Below are positions 10,696 to 21,192 of a stretch of DNA of 64,000 nucleotides, in pieces; the first letter of the stretch is position 1; the number at the start of each line of letters is the position of its first letter. Source of the DNA: Lunularia cruciata (Eukaryota > Streptophyta > Marchantiopsida > Lunulariales > Lunulariaceae); NCBI GenBank assembly GCA_948567375.1, contig OX419756.1, forward strand, positions 52,244,552-52,308,551, in the 5' to 3' direction. A program made the position numbers and the translations under genes. The notes beneath the pieces were generated by a model. The model ran no database searches, was not told the origin of the DNA, and saw only the letters and a program-made list of their open reading frames with translations.

Positions 10696-11354
10696 CCTTT
10701 CATCCTCTACACTAATGCTTCCAATATTGCTATAGGATGCACTCTCAATCAATTAGACCAAGATGGGCATGATCATCCAATAGCTTATGCTAGTAGGTAA
10801 ATGGTTTCAGCAAAAAAGAACTACTCTATCACGGAGAGAGAAGGGTTGGCATGATCTTTGGTCTCAAGAAGTGTAGACACTACTTGATTGGAGTGAAAGC
10901 CACCATTGTCACGGATCACAAGGCCTTGAAGTACATCTTCAACAAGTCTAATGTTGAAGGAAGACTAGCAAGGTGGATGATACTCTTGTCTGAGTATGAC
11001 TACACCATTGAGGATAGGCCAAGAAAGAAACATGTAAATGTTGATTTGTTATCTAGGGCCTATGATCATGATGGAGATGAGCTAGTGGATGATTCTTGCC
11101 CAGATGAGGAGCTCATGACAATCTCAATCACTCAAGAGGTTCCAATAGAGTACAAGGAGATTGTGGATTTTGTGACAAGAGGTAACAATCCAGAAGGGAT
11201 GCATGATAGGGAGAGGAAGGCTCTTGCAACAAGATCTAGACCTTACACAATGGTGGAGGATATTCTTTTTCACCAAGGAGCAGATGGTCTACTTCAAAGA
11301 GCAGTGGGTAAGGAAGAGTCTATCCTACTCATAAAGGAGTTTCATGAAGGTTAA
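10696..11354 (+). pseudogene. Copy B RNase H and integrase N-terminus
   Basis: RNase H degrades the RNA strand of the RNA-DNA hybrid. The first catalytic Asp of the T-D-A-S motif reads Asn here (AAT for GAT, 10713 region), a G-to-A change. A later block carries V-T-D-H-K-A-L-K-Y-I (near 10911-10940). The frame is closed by several stops. The last part (to 11354) covers the linker to integrase and ends at a TAA shared with copy A. Confidence 0.75.
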
Positions 11355-12294
11355 GTGTGTGGAGGACACTTTGCTAGAAAGGTGATTGCTTTCAAGATTC
11401 TAGATGCAAGTTACCATTGGAGAATGATTTTCAAGGATTGTCTTGATTATTGCAAAACTTATCATGTTTTTCAAGCTTTTGCTAGAAAATCTACTTCCAC
11501 TCCACCACTTAGATCAATTCTATTATTAGGACCTTTTGAGAAGTGGGGAATTGATTTTGTAGGTCCTCTCAAGAGAACCCCAAGGAACAATTAGTACATT
11601 GTGGTAGCTACTAATTACCTTACCAAGTGGGTTGAGGCTAGACCATTGAGGGACAAGAATGAAGATGAAGTTGGTAGATTTCTTTATGAATGCATTATCA
11701 CTAGGTTTGGATGCCCTTTGGAGCTGGTTTTTGATAGAGGAAGAGAGTTTACAAGAAGTATCACTACAGCCATGCTACAATATTTCTCTATCACACATAC
11801 ATTACATACATCTTATAAGCCAAATTCCAATGGTTTGGCAGAGAGAACCAATCAGACCTTGTGCATGATGTTGGCCAAAGATGAAAAAATGGAGGGGAGC
11901 CCCTCCATTTTTGCATCATTGGGACAAGAGGATTCATGAAGTTTTGTGGGAGTATAAGACAACCATGAAGACTTCTACCAGATATTCTCCATTTCAATTA
12001 GTATATAATATTGAGTCTACTTTACCCACTTTGATCTTCCTACCTTCCAAAGCATTTATAGGAGATTGAAGAAAGCACAAGGAGGTGATGCAAAGAAGTC
12101 AAGGAAGGATCAACTCATGGAATTGGAAAAGGCAAGAGCAGTTGTTATGGTTCAAGTGGAGCAAGCCCAAAGGAAACAAAAGGAGAGCTATGACAAGATG
12201 CAAGGTAAGAAGAAGGTGGAGCTTTTCAAAGAAGGTGATTAGGTAATGTAATTTGATTCTATTTGATTCAAGAGAGTGCAAAATAATTTTTGCC
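11355..12294 (+). pseudogene. Copy B integrase
   Basis: This corresponds to 3579-4520 of copy A at very high identity, much higher than in gag. One zinc-binding Cys reads Tyr and another Phe (Y-C-K-T-Y-H-V-F-Q). The core motifs G-I-D-F-V-G-P, V-F-D-R-G-R-E-F and A-E-R-T-N-Q-T are present. The palindrome at 11880-11917 shifts the frame in the same place as in A. At 12295-12298 (TTAG microhomology) the sequence jumps into the LTR. Confidence 0.82.
11880..11917. repeat. Palindrome in integrase of copy B (18-bp arms, one mismatch)
   Basis: This is the same inverted repeat as at 4104-4141, with a 2-base loop at 11898-11899. The left arm carries one C-to-A difference. Confidence 0.92.
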
Positions 12295-12883
12295 TTAGTC
12301 ATTATTAGCTAAATTTAGTCATAGTTAAGATAGAGGGGACCTTACTTTAGAGGAAGTGGAAAGGATGAGCACCACTATTTTGGATTCTATTGTGTTGACT
12401 TGGTATTATTCCTAGGTGTTTGGCTTTGAGGAAAGAGTTGAGAACTCTTGGGCCCACAAGCTTCTTTTTTTGGATTCTTCTATAGTCCAAGGATAGCCTA
12501 TGTGAAGTAATCCTTGACTTAGTGGTTGGGTCAAGATAAGATCACATGCTTAGTGGAATATGCCCATGTGGATGTATATTCCTTTATATTTTTTGATTTT
12601 ACTTGACTTTTATTCTAGTAACTTGAGTTACTTCAGTCATTAATAACTTTGGTGTGTAACTATTTCACAAGTATATAAACTAGGGGTGAGGAAGTACTCA
12701 TCATCATTTCATTTGTAACTATCTCTCTCTCATTGAGTTCTCTAGTGAGCAATGTCTTGAGTCTTGGAGTGTTAGCCTTGGAGGAGTATGATGGAGTTGG
12801 GGTTCCTTGCTTTCTTAGTCCATGGTGCGCTACCATAATAACCATCAGAGGTTCATCTTGAGTGAGAGATAGGCCGGCTCACA
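12295..12883 (+). repeat. Truncated 3' LTR of copy B
   Basis: It lacks the first 102 bp of the 692-bp LTR. Its end (CGGCTCACA) is intact. The deletion endpoints share TTAG, the mark of microhomology-mediated end joining. Family C sequence begins at 12884. Confidence 0.88.
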
Positions 12884-14660
12884 AGACAGATGAAGAGATA
12901 GTGCCAAGTTGGCATGCATCTGCCTTTCTCTGTATACTTTTTGAGACTTTGGTGGTATCTCTCTCAATGCATATAGGAAGAGTTATTGAGATCAAAGGTC
13001 CAAAGAGTGGAGATAGTGGTATAGTTGAGCAAGACATTCATGATGATGTCTTAGTGATGGACTATCTTTGCATTGGTGTTGTGGGTGGCACAATTGGGGC
13101 CAAGGAGAGAGATTGTGTCCTTCAGCGAGCTAAGCGGTTCAGATTGGAGTGCAGACACCTTTGGCATGTATAGGAGGATGGTAGAGTGAGAGTAATACCA
13201 CTTCCATCTAAGATACTACAGTTGGTCCATCATGCTCATGAGGAGCTAGGACATTTTGGAGTAAAGCGTACATATAGCTTACTACAGAGTCATTATTGGT
13301 GGCACGATATCTAGATTAATGTATAGTAGTCTGTTGCCAGATGTGTGGTTTATGACCAAGTTAGATCATCATTTAATGCTCCTATGTCACAATTGCACCC
13401 ATTACCTATCATGGGATTGGGTTACCGTTGGAGTTTGGACTTTGTTGGACCTTTACCGTTGATTGTGAGACATCATCGGTATGTTTTGGTGATGGTGGAG
13501 CACTTCTCCAAGTGGATTGAGTTGGTGGCACTTCCTTACAAGTCCACTGAAGGGATGGCTTATTTGTTCCTAGATCTGGTTCTTAGTCATTTTGGTGCAC
13601 CAATTGAGGTTTTGACTGATCAAGGTACAAAGCTCTTGGGAGAGTTTTAGGTCTTGTGTGACAAGGCTTTGATTTATCATCATACTACCTCCCGAGATCA
13701 CCTTGAGGCAGATGGCTTAATAGAGAGAGTGATTTAAATGGTGAAGAGTAGATTGCAAAAGTATGGTTTGTAGAAAGGCCACTTGGGAGATTGGGATCTC
13801 CAGTTACCTTGGTTGGCCATGGGCTATTGGTTCAGCCGGCAAGCCTCCTTAGCATCCTTCTCTTTGTACTTTCTACTCTATGGACGAGATCCAAATTTAC
13901 CTGCATGCATTCATTGAGATGTTATTGTAGTTTTGGACTTGGATGATCTAGATGTATGGATGAGCTCATGTTCTCAACGGGCATAGATATTTTGGAGAGT
14001 GATGTTGATGGCCTTTGAGAACTTGGTGATGCTTAGCATAAAGATACCTTACGCTATGCTACTATTTGAGGAGGAGGTTATAGACCCTCTAATCCATTGA
14101 TTTCATCTAGTGGACTATGTATATCTATAGTAGACAACATCGATGACACTTGATGTTTCTATAGGCCGCATTATCTTGAGAGTACATGAGGCTTTGCCAA
14201 ATGGAGTTCGTGTGTTGGAAGGACGTGATGGAGTCGTTTGGAAAGATAATGTGTACAATTGTGTGCCATGCCACCTCCCAAACATTGATGGTACTATGGA
14301 CCCAAGCTTGGCACTTGTACGACACCAAGCTTGAGGCAGGTATTGCTTGAGGTGTACGTTATATGGATCTTCTAGTGGAGCTGCTACTATGTTAGTGTGT
14401 GATAGTTGTTCGAGAGTAGAGCATATGGCATGTATGACTCCCCCTCATGGTGGTTCCTCAAGGACAATGGTTATGTCCTAGATGTACTTGACCTATAGCT
14501 AGTTCATCTTTTATATGGTATAGATTGCAAACATGCAACTAACGATGAGGCTCGATAGCACCCGGCCTTTTGATCTTTGCCCATAATAGGGTATACCATA
14601 TACTTGGAGTAGATGGCTATCTGGAGTTAGAGTGACCTAACCGCCAGCTAAGGGGGCAAT
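12884..14660 (+). pseudogene. Family C (copy C1): integrase with degraded C-terminal PHD finger
   Basis: This is the 3' pol region of a third Ty3/gypsy family. Integrase features are G-H-F-G-V-K-R-T-Y (H2C2 region, about 13254-13280), L-D-F-V-G-P with the first catalytic Asp (13436-13455), L-T-D-Q-G-T with the second (13612-13630) and a Glu near 13722. A C-terminal module with L-E-G-R-D-G-V-V-W-K precedes a PHD finger (14340-14495). In this finger one Cys reads Tyr and a frameshift separates the final W-L-C-P-R-C. Stops are frequent. The A/B tandem was inserted at its 5' side, since 12884 continues inside C sequence (compare 42925 onwards). Confidence 0.78.
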
Positions 14661-15320
14661 TTTGGCACTTTAGAGTTTATGTATGACTTATGTGTGAGTT
14701 ATGTATCTATAGTGTATGATGTTGACAGCGATGTATTGTTGTGTAGCGATGTATATACGCATGACAGTTGTCATGCCACTTGTAGTGTCGCATCTAGATT
14801 TCTCAAACACTAGAGTTGCAGTGATAGTAGTTAGAGGTATTTTAGTAGTTACCCGTAGACTACTTTTTGACGGTCAGATTTTGTGTTTGGGGTATTGACT
14901 TCATGGTAGAGCTCTCCGTCACTTTGCACCATTTTCACTATTAGGTGTGCCATCAACAGGACCGCTATGGTTTTAGACCTAGCTCGAGTCTAGGGGTATA
15001 TACTTTTGAAGCGCAGCTCCAAAGAGCTCACTTCTCTGATGTTGACCTTTGAGTTCATGTTATGGTTGATAGAGGTTGGCAAGCGTCATCTAGATTCTCT
15101 TAACTAGAGTGGGGGTGGCTTGATTGTAATCAATGCTCAGTTGTTGATAGTTTATAGAGTGACAAATCAAGTAGTGATCTGAGAGAGTTAATTCAATGGT
15201 ATAAACGAACTGATTATTGTGATATTTTAGAGTCTATATATGACTTATGTGTAAGTTATGTATCTATAGTGTATGATGTTGACAGTAATGTATATTTTGT
15301 AGTAATTTATATATGCACAA
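14661..15320 (+). repeat. Family C 3' LTR followed directly by a second LTR start
   Basis: After an AGGGGGCAA polypurine tract (14651-14659), the LTR runs 14661-15217 (first bases TTTGGCAC, for TGTGGCAC). At 15218 the LTR start recurs (TGTGATATTTTAGAG and so on) and continues for about 100 bp before similarity ends near 15320. A minus-strand copy shows the same kind of join at 46185-46228. Confidence 0.7.
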
Positions 15321-16420
15321 CAAAGCGACTACATGCAGCTACAAGCAACAACGAGTAATGATCGGCAAATCTTATTTAATCCTAAATTAAAATATTACTA
15401 AATTAACACATTACACCGGGTGGCGACCAATACAAACCACATTCACCCAAAACCAAACACTTTATTAACCTTAATATGTTAGTAATGTATTATGGTGTGA
15501 CAAAGAAAAACTCCATATTCTTTATTTTCTATGAACCACCTCTTATGGAATTTGCTAATAATAAGGAACTTGGCCGGAACTCCAAAGTGTAACTCTTTCT
15601 TCGTCTCGTTTCGCACCGCGTACCAATCCCATCAACGCTTCGTATAATCTATATGAAAATATATAGAGCTTCGTTTAACTATTTCTGAAACCCCCCATTC
15701 TTGTTCCCCACGCTCCACCCCGAAGACATCGCTTAAGTTTCACCTAAATTTTCTTCCGGATGTTTATCGAAATCGAAAACTTTTGAAACCTCCTAGTGTA
15801 TGATGTTGGTGGACCCTTCTCTTGAACAAGAGAAGGTGACGTGAGTAACTGTTGAAGACGGTATGACGTTGGAGGGATAAGACCATATTTATCTTCTCTC
15901 GTTGAAGACGGTATGATGTTGCAGGGATAAGACCATTTTATCTTCTCTCGTTGAAGAAAGCTGACATGAATAATTGTTGAAGACTTGAAACCTTTTTGAC
16001 ATAATATCGAATCTGCGTCCAGTCGAGCATCAAATGACCTTCACTACAGTATCCTTGCTTGCGCTGACGATCATTTTACTGTGAAATCAAAGCTAAATGC
16101 TCAAATCACAACCCCTTCTGAACTACGGGCCCAAGTCTTCCAAGACACAGCAGCAAAAGTCGGAAATAGAAGTGGTGGTTTCTGGAACCTCGAAAGCAGC
16201 TGTAATTTTTTTAAGAATCCTGGCACAGTTGACATTCCGATCGTGGGGAATCAGCTAGTAAAGCAGGTCATACAAATTTAGAAGTTGACATTGGACAACT
16301 ACGTGGAAGTCAAAGGATAAGCTTCCGAAACAATGAAGTAGAGTGCTAGAGTTTAAGGAGAGAGTTGGACTACCTCGGACGGGTCCGATGGCGACGATTT
16401 AGTCAACTAAGGCGACGGGC
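15321..16420. other. Intergenic, no gene seen; edge of the low-copy island
   Basis: Element sequence ends near 15320. The stretch has more CG dinucleotides than the element DNA around it. I see no coding region. A short tandem repeat lies at 15851-15960. The last 300 bases may hold promoter elements of the lectin gene. Confidence 0.5.
15851..15960 (+). repeat. Tandem repeat, two units of about 50 bp
   Basis: Units at 15851-15900 and 15901-15949 begin GTTGAAGACGGTATGA and end ATCTTCTCTC. A third partial start follows at 15950. They lie about 500 bp upstream of the likely lectin transcription start, so a promoter role is possible but unproven. Confidence 0.85.
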
Positions 16421-16427
16421 AGTATAC

Positions 16428-16434
16428 TATATAA
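16428..16434 (+). promoter_or_regulatory. Likely TATA box of the lectin gene
   Basis: TATATAA sits about 45 bases upstream of a plausible 5'UTR exon and donor site. The position is a prediction from sequence only. Confidence 0.5.
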
Positions 16435-16479
16435 TCTCCGGCACCCTCATGTGTAGGCAACCAAAGTCTTCGAACTCAG

Positions 16480-16812
16480 GTATGTTCATGCATGGGGCTG
16501 GATGCCAAAAGTTTCTCTACTGTTGAATATTCGTGTTCTGATTTGTGATTGTTCGCCTTGGTATGAGTATCTGATAGATTCCGAAGCAGGAACGTTATTG
16601 AATTCTATAGAATCCAAAGTGCGTTATTTTGATGAAAGCAAACTGCGTTCAATCTCTTCATAATTTCTGATTGTTCGCGATTGTACGAGTACTAAATAGA
16701 TTCCGAAGCGAAAAGTTGTGTAACCACTCGAGCTCGACCGAATGCAAAAGAAGTGCTTCGATCTACCTTACATTGATCAATTAAACCTCAGTTCAATCTC
16801 CTTCTGCTGCAG
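16480..16812 (+). other. Probable 5'UTR intron of the lectin gene
   Basis: The donor CAG|GTATGT at 16477-16485 and the pyrimidine-rich acceptor TTCTGCTGCAG ending at 16812 define a 333-bp intron. It is T-rich inside, as plant introns are. It leaves 18 bases of leader before the ATG. A second possible acceptor (TTCCAG, ending 16828) lies closer to the ATG. RNA evidence is needed to choose. Confidence 0.55.
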
Positions 16813-16830
16813 ATTTGATCTATTCCAGTC

Positions 16831-17697
16831 ATGAAGCTCCTCCAAGTGGTGCTCTTCACTGTTGCGATTGTAGATTTGAGCTTCAGCAGCCAAGTATCCG
16901 CCCAAGTGAAACTCTCTTTCCCACCATGGAACAACATGAATTGCAGTTTCATCGAACCCGGGGTCGAACAGGACAGTATATGTACTCCATCAGTCGACCC
17001 CTCAGGTCAAATCATCTTCTCCTACGACAATGACGTCTTGTCCACTCGATGGGCTTACAACCCTCTTGTTCGACTCTACAAGAAGGGAACAAAATACGCC
17101 TCTTCTTTCGCCACTTCCTTCACCATTAACATCAACCGGGACTCCGAACGAAGCGTGAAAAGAGTGTTCGGAGGAGGCATTGCTTTCTCGATAACCCCTG
17201 ATCAGGATACCACGGGCGCCGGAAGGGAGAGCATGGGCCTGTTTCCCATCGACTTATCGACTGGCGACCCTTTGAGCGAAAAGAGCCCGAGGACTGTGGC
17301 GGTGGAGATTGATACATCCCGGGAAGAAAACGAGTGGGATGGAAAGCTACTTCCTCACCTGGGAATTGACATCAACAGCATGAAATCTGTGAAATCTGCG
17401 TACCTGTGGGAGCAAACGAAGTTTATTAACAGACGGATAGGGTATTTCGTTGACTACGATGCCAAGACTGAGGTGATGCAAGTGCGGGTGCAGAATATCA
17501 CTAGCAACGGGAAGTTGGACAAGAAGAAGTCGAAGCTGTGGTTGTCTTACCCGAAGCTGAAGCTCTCCGACCATGTGAACGAGTACTCCGTTGTGGGGTT
17601 CTCCAGCAGAGTGCCAACTACCGATGACGGGACTTACAAGCTGTATGAGTGGAACTTCGAGAGCAAGGAGGTTCTTACAGACAAGATCCACAAGTAG
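16831..17697 (+). CDS. Secreted legume-lectin-domain protein
   Basis: A 288-residue, single-exon coding region that is clean over its whole length. Residues 1-24 are a signal peptide (hydrophobic core, likely cut after V-S-A), so the protein enters the secretory path. The rest matches a legume lectin beta-sandwich: S-F-A-T-S-F-T (92-98), G-G-G-I-A-F-S-I-T-P-D (114-124), the metal-loop block V-E-I-D-T ... W-D-G ... H-L-G-I-D-I-N-S (158-183) and V-V-G-F-S-S (254-259) near the end. The length fits a soluble lectin with no kinase domain or membrane segment. The conserved carbohydrate-contacting Asp of D-G-[LIV]-A-F is Gly (G115), and the metal loop is one residue longer than usual, so sugar binding may be altered or lost. 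C38 and C51 could pair. N222 (N-I-T) is a glycosylation site. The ATG is the first in frame after the probable intron. Confidence 0.88.
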   Translation: MKLLQVVLFTVAIVDLSFSSQVSAQVKLSFPPWNNMNCSFIEPGVEQDSICTPSVDPSGQIIFSYDNDVLSTRWAYNPLVRLYKKGTKYASSFATSFTININRDSERSVKRVFGGGIAFSITPDQDTTGAGRESMGLFPIDLSTGDPLSEKSPRTVAVEIDTSREENEWDGKLLPHLGIDINSMKSVKSAYLWEQTKFINRRIGYFVDYDAKTEVMQVRVQNITSNGKLDKKKSKLWLSYPKLKLSDHVNEYSVVGFSSRVPTTDDGTYKLYEWNFESKEVLTDKIHK

Positions 17698-20573
17698 ATG
17701 AAGACCCCAGCTCTAGACTTTTTAGTCTGGCCTGGCTGATTGCCCTTAAATGAAAATTGACGACCTGGAACCTTTGTTGGAATCTCACATCAAAATTTCG
17801 AGGGAATCACACCAGATCATGAAGAGGTGGTGACTAGAGTTTATTTGTCCTCGAGTTTTTCCTGCTGAATGCCTTTCGTCTTTAGCTCAAACTTGTACTT
17901 TGTGAAGTGGTGTGACAGCTATACTAATCGTCCAGGCTACGAAGTGTACCCTTTCCCTACACAAACTAATTCGCCCACCTCATTCTGAAGTATGTTGTCC
18001 CCTATTGGATCTTGTTGAAGCCGCGTATTTTAAAGTGGGTGAATAACCCAGGCTGAAACATTTAGGACGCATGGAATCCATCACCGTATCTCTAATGTGT
18101 CCAATTGGTGATGTGTTTTTGAGTTCTGAACTTGAATAAACTAGTCTCTCTCAGGAGAGCCCTTTTATCTAATTCTAATCGAGTTTTAAAACTCAAGGAT
18201 TAAGAAAGACTTAGTATTCGGAGCGCGAGGTTGGATTTCGACTTCAGTATCTTAAAATACATGAGAAACGCTTCGTGGGATCTATGCTTTCATGCTGAGG
18301 CAGCCAGATGTATGAGAAGCCGAAATAGTTCAAGGTGTGGAAGCGAGGTCCATCTTTTTCTTTCCTCTCGGGAACTAACCCCGTACTTCTCAGAGCACAT
18401 GAACCAGTCTACAGCAAATCAAACACAGTCTGTCACGATGAACTGGACAAGGCCAGTTCCAAACGCACCTTTCCGTGTGCTCAGAACACCTGTCTAAACA
18501 CACTTGCACCCTGTCAAGTCTGTTGCTCCATCTTTGGAAGCAGGCCAAGAGTTAAGACTGAAACAATTTTAGTAAGCCGAAACATTGACCTACTCACCGT
18601 CCATGTACCGCCCTGTAGCACTGCAAACTGCATTGTGGAGGAGATTGGAGCTCAACAAACTTCAGAAACGACACGTTCAACAAACCAAGGCTCACTAGAT
18701 ATGGCTTGGTAGGTCCTATCGTGAGCCATACAAGGAACTGCCCACCTCACTCGAGTATCTCCTCCAGAAGCCACTGCAGTGTACCAAGACACTACTAAAG
18801 TTTCCGAGGAAAGCCATTTCCAATAAAGGGCTTGAACCTACTGGTCGTCGCTGTACGTGCTAGACCCCCGATCTAAAACTTTACAGGTCAATGACTCCCA
18901 CCCTCTCTGTGTAGTTTCTAACTACTGCTGTGTTCGTTTCTAACGAGGCGCGTAGGAAAAACGAAGGATGGGAAGACCCCATCAAGCAAGGGAAGACAGT
19001 ACCCTGAAAGGCGAAGTCGTCAATTGGCAACAAAGCCCAGCAAGATGATGCTCACATGAACGTCGTACGCGAGGTGCGCATGGGCATGTCCAGCTTTTCT
19101 AAAAGTCGATTCGACCAACGGCTTGTAGGATTTCTGAATTTATTTCAAAATGCTTATCTTACAATTGATGCGGATTATCATCACCGTAGTGTCTACTTTC
19201 ACCTCGTTGTCTCAAGACTTTGGAAGTTGACACACGTTCCGCGATAGAGAACATAGCCACACTTCTTGTTGAGGTATTCCTGTTAAACCGTTCCAATTTG
19301 CTGAAATTTCTTGCATTTCTTTCATGTCACGTTTGCAGTTAGAGAGCAGAAAGTTATGAGTAAAGGCTGCCCGGAGGATCGCAGCTCTGACATGGCCAAC
19401 AATTTGTTGAAAGCTCAAGTCCGTTGTTGAGGTACAGCACGCACTGGGAGAAAATCATCCCAATATTCTTCACACGGTGAGAAATGTTGTTGGCTTCCAC
19501 CTCGTAAATATGTCATACACAGGTGATCGTGGTTACAAACTCAGAAGAGGAGCCCGTCCAGCACAATATCAATAAGATCTTTTTAAGACTTCCTTAGAAT
19601 AAAATGGTCATCAAAAAATTTCAACGATCTCTATTGGTCCAAGGAAGCACGACGCAACAGACATTATTTTACATGAGTAACTGAAGCAGAAGCCGTTCGG
19701 GGGATCCAAATCCCACTTAGGACCGAACCGAGGCCAAGCAGAGACGTGCAGATGGAAGCAAGGAAATGCATGCAAGAACGGATGCAACAGGAAGAGAAGT
19801 TGAGCTAAGTAACAGACATTAAATCTTACAGCTTTGAATATCAGCTCTTTGATGGATACTATAAAGATGAAATGAGAGGGAGTCTCATCTCAGATGTCCG
19901 AATCTTGTCTCGGGTCAAAACCTCTCGAGTGATATGTCCCGAGATATATTTACAGGTGGTGAAGCAAGAATGCCTCAAGTTTTTCTCATTACACCTAATC
20001 ACCCAAGCTGCCTATTTTATGCAAGAGGTAGCAACTTTTCACATCTTTTGAACTACGGACTTCATAGGAATGACCTTACTGCTGGATACCGCCCAAAAAT
20101 GTATTAGGATTTGGACAGCTGCCTGTAAATTCAGCTTGAGAGAAATCAAATCCTGGATGCTGGGACATCAAAGAGCAACATATAAATACTGTGTAGCACT
20201 GATTGCTCACCAGGAGTCCTGGTGCCTCAAGATACTTATAACTAAACTAAGAATATTCAAATAGGTGGCAACTAGATAATAGATCAGATTGCACTGTGTA
20301 CATCGTACTGGTTACGACTGGAGAAAGATTGAGAAAGAAAGACGTTGAATAAGAACAAGTTTTCTTAGCAAGCTCTTGGTAAACCGTCAGAATTCCTTCC
20401 ATACTCTGCTCACTAAGATAAAATTTGACGATGCTACAAACGAAGACATATACTAGTTCTCTGTAATACTCGGAATGTATGTTAAGAAATATTACACTAC
20501 TGGAACAATGGACTAAGTGGTGTTTACAAAGTGCAAAGGCGCATTATGTTTGACAGCACTACTTGAAACGTAC
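17698..20573. other. No gene recognised
   Basis: Besides the lectin 3' end, only short ORFs occur (for example 18335-18712). They carry no family motif and I treat them as chance. A short stretch at 18964-18997 resembles 31975-32008. Confidence 0.5.
18135..18140 (+). terminator. Candidate poly(A) signal of the lectin gene
   Basis: AATAAA lies 440 bases after the stop codon. It is the first canonical hexamer downstream that I noticed. Plant signals are loose, so the true site may be nearer. Confidence 0.3.
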
Positions 20574-20863
20574 ATGAATGAAGGACACACTGGACTCCAT
20601 GCTGTAAGAGGAAGTAGACAACGTGACAACAATCACGGGGATTATGTCTATACTGAAGCTAGAACCCAGAAGATCCCGGTGAGGCTATTTCAGATGCTTA
20701 AATAAACTTAAAACGATAATGAATGAAGGACACACTGGACTCCGGAAAGTAAGTGGAAGTGGACAAAGTGACAACAATCACGGGGATTGTATCTATACTG
20801 GAGCTAGAACGCAGACTACTGCAGTGAGGCCACTCCAGATGCTTAAGTAGACCTAAAAGGATA
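20574..20863 (+). repeat. Tandem duplication, two 145-bp units
   Basis: Units 20574-20718 and 20719-20863 share ATGAATGAAGGACACACTGG at their starts and C-A-A-T-C-A-C-G-G-G-G-A-T-T inside, and both end near A-A-A-A-G/C-G-A-T-A. They differ by scattered substitutions. No coding function is apparent. Confidence 0.9.
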
Positions 20864-20876
20864 GACTTGAACAGCG

Positions 20877-21192
20877 ACCAACAAAGATACTAACGGCAGC
20901 TCTAAAATAGAAAACATCGTAAGTTCAAAGGGAAGAGAAGAAATATAAGGTTTTTTTGCGAGTGGTCAGAGCGGTACTATGGACCAACAAAGAGACTAAA
21001 GGCAGCTCTAAAATAGAAAACATCGTAATTTCAACTGGAAGGAGAAGGAATATAAGGTTTCTGGTGCGAGTGGTCCGAGAGGTACTATGGACAAATAAAG
21101 AGACTAATTGTCTAAAATGAAAACATCGTCAGTTCAACTGGAAAGAGAAGAATTGTAAGGTTTCTGTTGCAAGTGGTCAGAGAGGTACTATG
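20877..21192 (+). repeat. Tandem array, three units of about 102-108 bp
   Basis: Units start at 20877, 20983 and 21091 and end with G-G-T-A-C-T-A-T-G. They include the shared block AAAACATCGTAAGTTCAA with variants. This array follows the 145-bp duplication after 13 bases but is unrelated to it in sequence. Confidence 0.9.

Larger units (their letters stand above)
5387..12294 (+). mobile_element. Copy B: nearly whole Ty3/gypsy (Tat/Athila-like) internal region
   Basis: The order is primer site, about 0.9 kb leader, an extra zinc-knuckle ORF, Gag, protease, reverse transcriptase, RNase H and integrase, which is the Ty3/gypsy order. The end of pol, the polypurine tract and the first 102 bp of the 3' LTR are deleted at 12295-12298. 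A solo LTR of the same family (8423-9114) interrupts the protease. Many stops and frameshifts mean it encodes no working protein. With A it forms an LTR-A-LTR-B-LTR tandem. Confidence 0.85.

Noticed and set aside
18335-18712. 125-codon ORF downstream of the lectin
   Set aside because: No motif, coding bias or start context is convincing. It overlaps another frame of similar length and lies at the lectin 3' end.
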